A stretch of DNA of 11,407 nt from Halanaerobium sp. (GTDB lineage: Bacteria; Bacillota; Halanaerobiia; Halanaerobiales; Halanaerobiaceae). The DNA lies in the NCBI GenBank assembly GCA_003070825.1, contig QBLP01000040.1, positions 1-11,407 of the forward strand, written 5' to 3'. Made by a program: the position numbers and the translations under genes. Positions within the stretch are counted from its first letter, which is position 1. Every line of letters begins with the position of its first letter. Below are positions 8,115-11,407 of the stretch, piece after piece. Under the pieces are notes generated by a model. That model did not search any database and was not told the origin of the DNA. It was given only the letters and a program-made list of their open reading frames with translations.

Positions 8115-8729
8115 TTGAAAATTGAAAATATAAAAGAAAAGATTCAAAATAGAATACCCGGGCCGACGAGAATCCAGCATTATTTTTCAGTTTTAATTCC
8201 GTTAATTGAAATAGATGGAGAAACACATTTAATCTATGAACTGCGGTCTAAGAACTTAAATACTCAGCCGGGAGAAGTTTCTTTTCCAGGAGGGCGGATT
8301 GAGAGGGGAGAAGAATTTTCTCAGGCTGCTGTTAGAGAATGCAGTGAAGAGCTTTTGATTCCAGAGAACAAAATTGAACTGCTGGGGGAAACGGATTATT
8401 TAATAACACCCTTTAATTTTATAATTTATGCCTTTGTAGGAAAAATCAAAGTAAATTCAATTGAAGAAATCAAAGTTAATAATTACGAAGTAGAAGAAAT
8501 TTTTACAGTCCCCTTAGACTTTTTTTTAAATCATCAGGTTGAAAAATATGCAGCAGTTTTAAAAAGTGAGTTTGATCAGGATTTTCCTTATCATCTTTTA
8601 CCTCAGGGAGAAAAATATAATCCGCGTCAGGGAGATTATCAGATCTATTTTTACCGCTATCAGGGCCGTGTTATTTGGGGAATTACTGCAGAAATAACAA
8701 AATCTTTTATTGATATTTTAAAACATTAA
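8115..8729 (+). CDS. Nudix hydrolase, CoA-pyrophosphatase (NudL/YeaB)-like
   Basis: The 204-residue Nudix protein probably hydrolyses CoA or a related nucleoside-diphosphate derivative. The Nudix box is Gly60-x5-Glu66-x7-Arg74-Glu75-x2-Glu78-Glu79; the usual glycine after the EE pair is replaced by Leu81, as also tolerated in the NudL group. Just upstream, LRSKNLNTQPGEVSFPGG (43-60) fits the extra NudL-type motif RSxxxRxxxGxxxFPGG except that Asn49 replaces its second Arg. The C-terminal VIWGITAEI (186-194) also matches NudL, whose tail carries WGxTAxI. I chose TTG 8115 because GAGGGTG (8102-8108) lies 6 nt upstream. In-frame TTG 8100 and GTG 8106 overlap that site and lack their own. It stands apart from its neighbours (116 bp from gatB, 96 bp to the next gene), so it may be monocistronic. 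Family is firm and substrate inferred. Confidence 0.88.
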   Translation: MKIENIKEKIQNRIPGPTRIQHYFSVLIPLIEIDGETHLIYELRSKNLNTQPGEVSFPGGRIERGEEFSQAAVRECSEELLIPENKIELLGETDYLITPFNFIIYAFVGKIKVNSIEEIKVNNYEVEEIFTVPLDFFLNHQVEKYAAVLKSEFDQDFPYHLLPQGEKYNPRQGDYQIYFYRYQGRVIWGITAEITKSFIDILKH

Positions 8730-8738
8730 ATTGTTTTA

Positions 8739-8768
8739 TTAGAAGGAATTAAGAAACCTGTCTATAAT
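8739..8768 (+). promoter_or_regulatory. Candidate sigma-A-type promoter of the sulfur module
   Basis: A perfect TATAAT lies at 8763-8768, about 58 bp before the first transporter gene and after the Nudix stop. The best -35 at an 18-bp spacer is TTAGAA (8739-8744), which matches only three of six consensus bases, so either the promoter is weak or it needs an activator. No clear operator palindrome was found beside it. In an AT-rich gap a chance TATAAT is plausible. Confidence 0.35.
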
Positions 8769-8825
8769 TTAGTATTAACAATCGATAAAAAATCAAATTA
8801 CTTGGAATAAAGGAGTTGATTTCTA

Positions 8826-9338
8826 ATGCTGGAGTTTATTTTTGCAGAAAGCTGGTCACCTTACATTGTTGGTTCATTAATTGGGGTTTTAAGCTGGTTT
8901 TCTTTTATAATTTCAAAGAAAGCACTGGGAACATCTACTACCTTTGCCCGGGGCTCTGCTAAATTAGGAGCCGTTTTCTTTGGAGCAGAGGTTTATAATT
9001 GGAAATATTATCAGAAGTATAAACCAGAACTTGAATGGCAGTCGATGCTGGTAATTGGAATTGTAATCGGAAGTTTTATTTCAGCAATTCTTTCTGGAGA
9101 GTTTAATCTAAGCTTAATACCTCTAACTGAATTCGAATCAATTTTAAACCAGAACATTCTGGGAAGAATATTTTCTGCTTTTGCGGGTGGAATTATGCTT
9201 GGATTTGGAGCCAGGCTAGCAGGTGGCTGTACAAGTGGACATGGAATTAGTGGGACTTTTCAGCTGAGTATTGCCAGCTGGATTAGTCTGATTGGATTTT
9301 TTGTTGGTGGAGCTTTAACTGCATTTATAATTCTTTAA
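8826..9338 (+). CDS. YeeE/YedE family transporter, N-terminal-half protein
   Basis: Integral membrane protein of 170 residues in the YeeE/YedE (sulphur-transport) family, whose members include the thiosulfate transporter TsuA. It corresponds to one half of a full-length YeeE. Hydrophobic segments are at about 12-30, 73-90, 113-132 and 145-170. Two family motifs are visible: KALGTSTTFAR (32-42) and the conserved RLAGGCTSGHGISG (130-143), with Cys135 as the likely sulfur-contacting residue. Residues 52-72 form a tyrosine- and lysine-rich loop. ATG 8826 has AAAGGAG at 8809-8815. The gene for the complementary half begins 19 bp after its stop and a persulfide dioxygenase gene follows, so the likely cargo is thiosulfate or another sulfane-sulfur compound. 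Family assignment is strong; cargo is inferred from family and context. Confidence 0.85.
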   Translation: MLEFIFAESWSPYIVGSLIGVLSWFSFIISKKALGTSTTFARGSAKLGAVFFGAEVYNWKYYQKYKPELEWQSMLVIGIVIGSFISAILSGEFNLSLIPLTEFESILNQNILGRIFSAFAGGIMLGFGARLAGGCTSGHGISGTFQLSIASWISLIGFFVGGALTAFIIL

Positions 9339-9357
9339 TTAAGGTAGGTGAAGATAT

Positions 9358-9894
9358 ATGGAAAGCAAAACTAGATTAATTAAAGGGCTTGCTACCGGAA
9401 TTGTTTTTGGCTTTCTACTCCAGCGTGGTGGTGTAACAGATTATAATGTGCTGGTAGGTCAGCTTCTTTTAGAGGATTTTACCGTGGCAAAAATAATTTT
9501 AACAGCTGTAGTTGTTGGGATGCTGGGGATTCATTTTTTAAGTGATAGAGGGCTTGTTGAACTTAAACCTAAATCAGGTTCTCTAAGGAGAACTATTCCC
9601 GGATCACTGATTTTTGGAGCAGGTTTTGCCCTGCTTGGATATTGTCCAGGAACAATTGCAGGAGCGATTGGCCAGGGGAGTATAGATGCTTTACTTTTTG
9701 GACTTTCAGGAATTTTTGCTGGTTCATTTCTATTTGCTGCTTTTTATGAGAGATATGATAATTTAATAGAAAAGAATAAATTTAAATTTAACACCTTTCC
9801 TGAACTTTTCAAAATAAATCACTGGCTGGTTATTGTTCCTTTATCAGCATTAATAATTATTTTTTTAGTCTGGATTGAAAGTATAGGGTTTTAA
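9358..9894 (+). CDS. YeeE/YedE family transporter, second-half protein (DUF6691-like)
   Basis: Integral membrane protein of 178 residues, partner of the preceding YeeE/YedE half. Hydrophobic segments lie at about 10-24, 43-61, 80-100, 107-130 and 155-174; the last follows a charged, Lys/Glu/Phe-rich linker (131-153). The conserved family motif is GYCPGT (94-99) with Cys96, in a glycine-rich stretch that continues AGAIGQGSIDALLFG. The N-terminal FGFLLQRGGVTDYN block (17-30) is also typical of this half. ATG 9358 has AGGTG (9346-9350) 7 nt upstream, and the 19-bp gap indicates co-expression. The two small proteins together carry both cysteine motifs of a single-chain YeeE, so they probably act as a heteromer. 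Direction and substrate of transport cannot be read from the sequence. Confidence 0.83.
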   Translation: MESKTRLIKGLATGIVFGFLLQRGGVTDYNVLVGQLLLEDFTVAKIILTAVVVGMLGIHFLSDRGLVELKPKSGSLRRTIPGSLIFGAGFALLGYCPGTIAGAIGQGSIDALLFGLSGIFAGSFLFAAFYERYDNLIEKNKFKFNTFPELFKINHWLVIVPLSALIIIFLVWIESIGF

Positions 9895-9940
9895 GATGGA
9901 TTTTGAAATAGACTTAACCTTAAAATTGGAGTGATTATTT

Positions 9941-11086
9941 ATGTTATTCGAAAAAATTAAGTCACCTGGACTTGCTCATATTTCTTATCTAATTGGCGAT
10001 AAAAATGAAGCTTTAGTTATTGACCCCAGAAGAGATATTGATATTTATTTAGAAAAAGCTGTGGAAAAGGGTTATAAGATTACTAAAGTTCTTGAAACAC
10101 ATAGGAATGAAGATTATATTATTGGTTCAAATGAGTTAAATGTTAAAACTGGAGCTGAAATCTTGCATGCAGATCAGATGCTTGATTATCAGTATGGAAA
10201 TCCGGTTCAGGATGGTCAGGAATTTAAGGTCGGAAGTTTAAAGATAAAAGCTTTACATACTCCAGGCCACACTCCTGGTTCAATGTCTTACGTTCTTTAT
10301 GGTTATGAAGGTGATCCCTGGATGGTATTCACTGGAGATGCTCTTTTTGCAGGAGATGTCGGCCGAATTGATTTTCTGGGGGAGGAAAATTTAGAAAAGA
10401 CAGGAAGCTGGTTATATGATTCTATTTTCAATAAAATTCTGCCTCTTGGTGATGAAGTTATTCTCTGTCCAGCTCATGGAGCAGGTTCGGTTTGTGCTTC
10501 AGCTATTGCCGAAAGAGAATGGACAACTCTTGGAATAGAAAGAAAGCTGAACCCTAAATTGCAGGTTGAAAATGAAGAAGAATTTATAGAGCTAGCAGCT
10601 GAGATGCTCGAATATCCACCTTATTTTAAAGATATGGAAGAATCTAATTTAACCGGTCGTGAACTTTTAGCTAACTATGAAAAACCAGCTGCCCTTACGG
10701 CTGCTGAATTTGCTGAAGCGGCAGAAGAAGATGATACCTATATTCTAGATGTCAGAACAGAAGTCAGCTATGCTTCAGCTCATATACCTGGTTCAGTTTC
10801 TATTCCACTTCAGATTCTGCCGAGTTTTGTTGGCTGGTTTATTCCGACAGGAGCAAATATTCTGCTGGTAACTGACAAAGAATATCCTAAAGAGGCTGTT
10901 CAGCATTTATATAGAACTGGTTATGACAATATTTTGGGATATTTAAGTGGTGGGATTATAAGCTGGCATATGGCTGGTAAAACGAGTGATTCAATTAATA
11001 CAGTTACCGTTGATAGCTCTGTACTCTGCTGGACACTGAACCGGAAGATTGGTTTATTCTTGATATTCGTTCAGACGATGAATTAG
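9941..11086 (+). CDS. Persulfide dioxygenase-like MBL-fold protein with pseudo-rhodanese domain, truncated by frameshift (CstB-like)
   Basis: The 381-residue readable part of a CstB/ETHE1-type enzyme, a family that oxidises glutathione- or low-molecular-weight persulfides with Fe(II) and O2. Residues 1-235 form the metallo-beta-lactamase fold. The three iron ligands expected from ETHE1 are present: His54 (in THRNEDY), His110 (in HTPGHTPGS) and Asp133 (in TGDALFAGD). His179 (CPAHGAG) is also kept and Cys185 follows. Residues 252-346 form a rhodanese fold (ILDVRTE, AHIPGS) whose active-site loop, VTDKEYPKEA, has no cysteine, so it is a non-catalytic copy as in CstB. After Asp358 the frame is lost: the last 23 residues look like random out-of-frame sequence ending at TAG 11084. 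ATG 9941 has GGAG at 9928-9931. It lies 46 bp after the transporter pair. The dioxygenase part could still fold. Confidence 0.82.
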   Translation: MLFEKIKSPGLAHISYLIGDKNEALVIDPRRDIDIYLEKAVEKGYKITKVLETHRNEDYIIGSNELNVKTGAEILHADQMLDYQYGNPVQDGQEFKVGSLKIKALHTPGHTPGSMSYVLYGYEGDPWMVFTGDALFAGDVGRIDFLGEENLEKTGSWLYDSIFNKILPLGDEVILCPAHGAGSVCASAIAEREWTTLGIERKLNPKLQVENEEEFIELAAEMLEYPPYFKDMEESNLTGRELLANYEKPAALTAAEFAEAAEEDDTYILDVRTEVSYASAHIPGSVSIPLQILPSFVGWFIPTGANILLVTDKEYPKEAVQHLYRTGYDNILGYLSGGIISWHMAGKTSDSINTVTVDSSVLCWTLNRKIGLFLIFVQTMN

Positions 11087-11310
11087 AAACAGAAGGTGAG
11101 ATTCAGAATGCCAAACACATTCATTTGACTCAGCTTTCTGAAAATTATGATAAACTCCCACGAGATAAACCAATTTATATATTCTGCGGCAGTGGTTTAA
11201 GGTCAATACTTGTAGCAAGTTTAATGAAAAATAAAGGATTTATAAATCAGAGAGTTGTTCTGGGTGGATTGGAGGCCTGGAATTCAACTACCTGTCCTGT
11301 TATTGAATAA
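11017..11310 (+). pseudogene. Severed catalytic rhodanese domain of the CstB-like gene
   Basis: This is the 3' part of the preceding gene, now in a different frame. From CTC 11017 it reads LCTLLDTEPEDWFILDIRSD, continues through a rhodanese-like body, and holds the active-site loop CGSGLRS (catalytic TGC at 11185-11187) and VVLGGLEAW near the end. Two stops, TGA 11011 and TAG 11014, sit directly upstream in this frame. One missing base between Asp358 and this point restores a continuous protein of about 456 residues, the size expected for CstB-like enzymes. The only late starts available, for example TTG 11125, lack a ribosome-binding site and would omit the first strands of the domain, so independent translation looks unlikely. 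It could be a true mutation or a sequencing or assembly error. Confidence 0.8.
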
Positions 11311-11334
11311 ACAACTAGAAAAAAATTTAAACTG

Positions 11335-11361
11335 AGTGGCTCTTTTGGGGTCACTTTTTTT
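11335..11361 (+). terminator. Intrinsic terminator of the sulfur module
   Basis: AGTGGCTC (11335-11342) pairs with GGGTCACT (11348-11355) over 8 bp, including two G-U pairs, around a TTTTG loop. A run of seven T residues (11355-11361) follows. It lies 24 bp after the TAA at 11308-11310. The A-run at 11319-11325 on the other side could also let it work weakly for transcripts on the - strand. Confidence 0.85.
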
Positions 11362-11407
11362 GATTATAGCAATATTTTTAAAAAAAGATTGTTAAATAAT
11401 TCTTAAA

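Noticed and set aside
9903..9931. Promoter between the transporter pair and the dioxygenase
   Set aside because: A TTGAAA is present, but no -10-like hexamer lies at a usable spacing.
11009..11086. Programmed -1 ribosomal frameshifting to join the dioxygenase and rhodanese
   Set aside because: The shift needed is in the -1 direction, but no X-XXY-YYZ slippery heptamer in the correct phase and no strong downstream stem were found in the overlap of the two open frames.
11108..11128. ATG 11108 with AAGGTGAG upstream as a restart site
   Set aside because: It is out of frame with the rhodanese and reaches TGA after six codons.
11125..11310. Independent small rhodanese gene starting at TTG 11125
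   Set aside because: There is no Shine-Dalgarno site, and this start would omit the N-terminal strands that are clearly encoded from 11017 in the same frame.
1..11407. CRISPR array, insertion sequence, tRNA, rRNA or riboswitch
   Set aside because: No regularly spaced direct repeats, transposase, terminal inverted repeats, tRNA cloverleaf or conserved riboswitch core was recognised on reading both strands.

Overview
The window looks like a chromosomal segment of a low-GC Firmicutes-type bacterium. Every gene is on the + strand, and genes are preceded by strong AGGAGG/GGTG-type Shine-Dalgarno sites. GTG and TTG starts occur, and tRNA amidation uses GatCAB. Protein sequences are rich in Glu/Asp, and the character of the pcrA, ligA and sulfur genes suggests an anaerobic, possibly halophilic lineage such as Halanaerobiales. 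That placement is an inference from sequence style and was not checked by a search.

Region 1 (46-7998) is a tightly packed housekeeping run: a DUF123/GIY-YIG-like protein, the helicase PcrA, the NAD+-dependent DNA ligase LigA, then GatC, GatA and GatB. Gaps are 12-26 bp, except for 81 bp between ligA and gatC. The first three genes belong to DNA maintenance. The last three encode the complete Asp/Glu-tRNA amidotransferase. A strong GC-rich hairpin follows gatB.

Region 2 (8115-8729) is a single Nudix hydrolase that resembles the CoA-pyrophosphatase (NudL/YeaB) group. It starts at a TTG.

Region 3 (about 8740-11361) is a small sulfur module: two half-size YeeE/YedE membrane proteins and a metallo-beta-lactamase-fold persulfide dioxygenase carrying rhodanese domains (CstB-like). 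A U-tract terminator closes it. Thiosulfate or another sulfane-sulfur species is probably taken up by the split transporter and handled by the dioxygenase/sulfurtransferase.

The most notable observation is that the last gene is broken. Around 11014-11017 the frame changes by one base, which cuts the catalytic rhodanese domain (CGSGLRS loop) off from the persulfide dioxygenase and pseudo-rhodanese part. Everything else is recognisable as known families. I found no CRISPR array, insertion sequence, phage gene, tRNA or rRNA, no gene-free stretch over 300 bp, and no clearly new multi-gene system.
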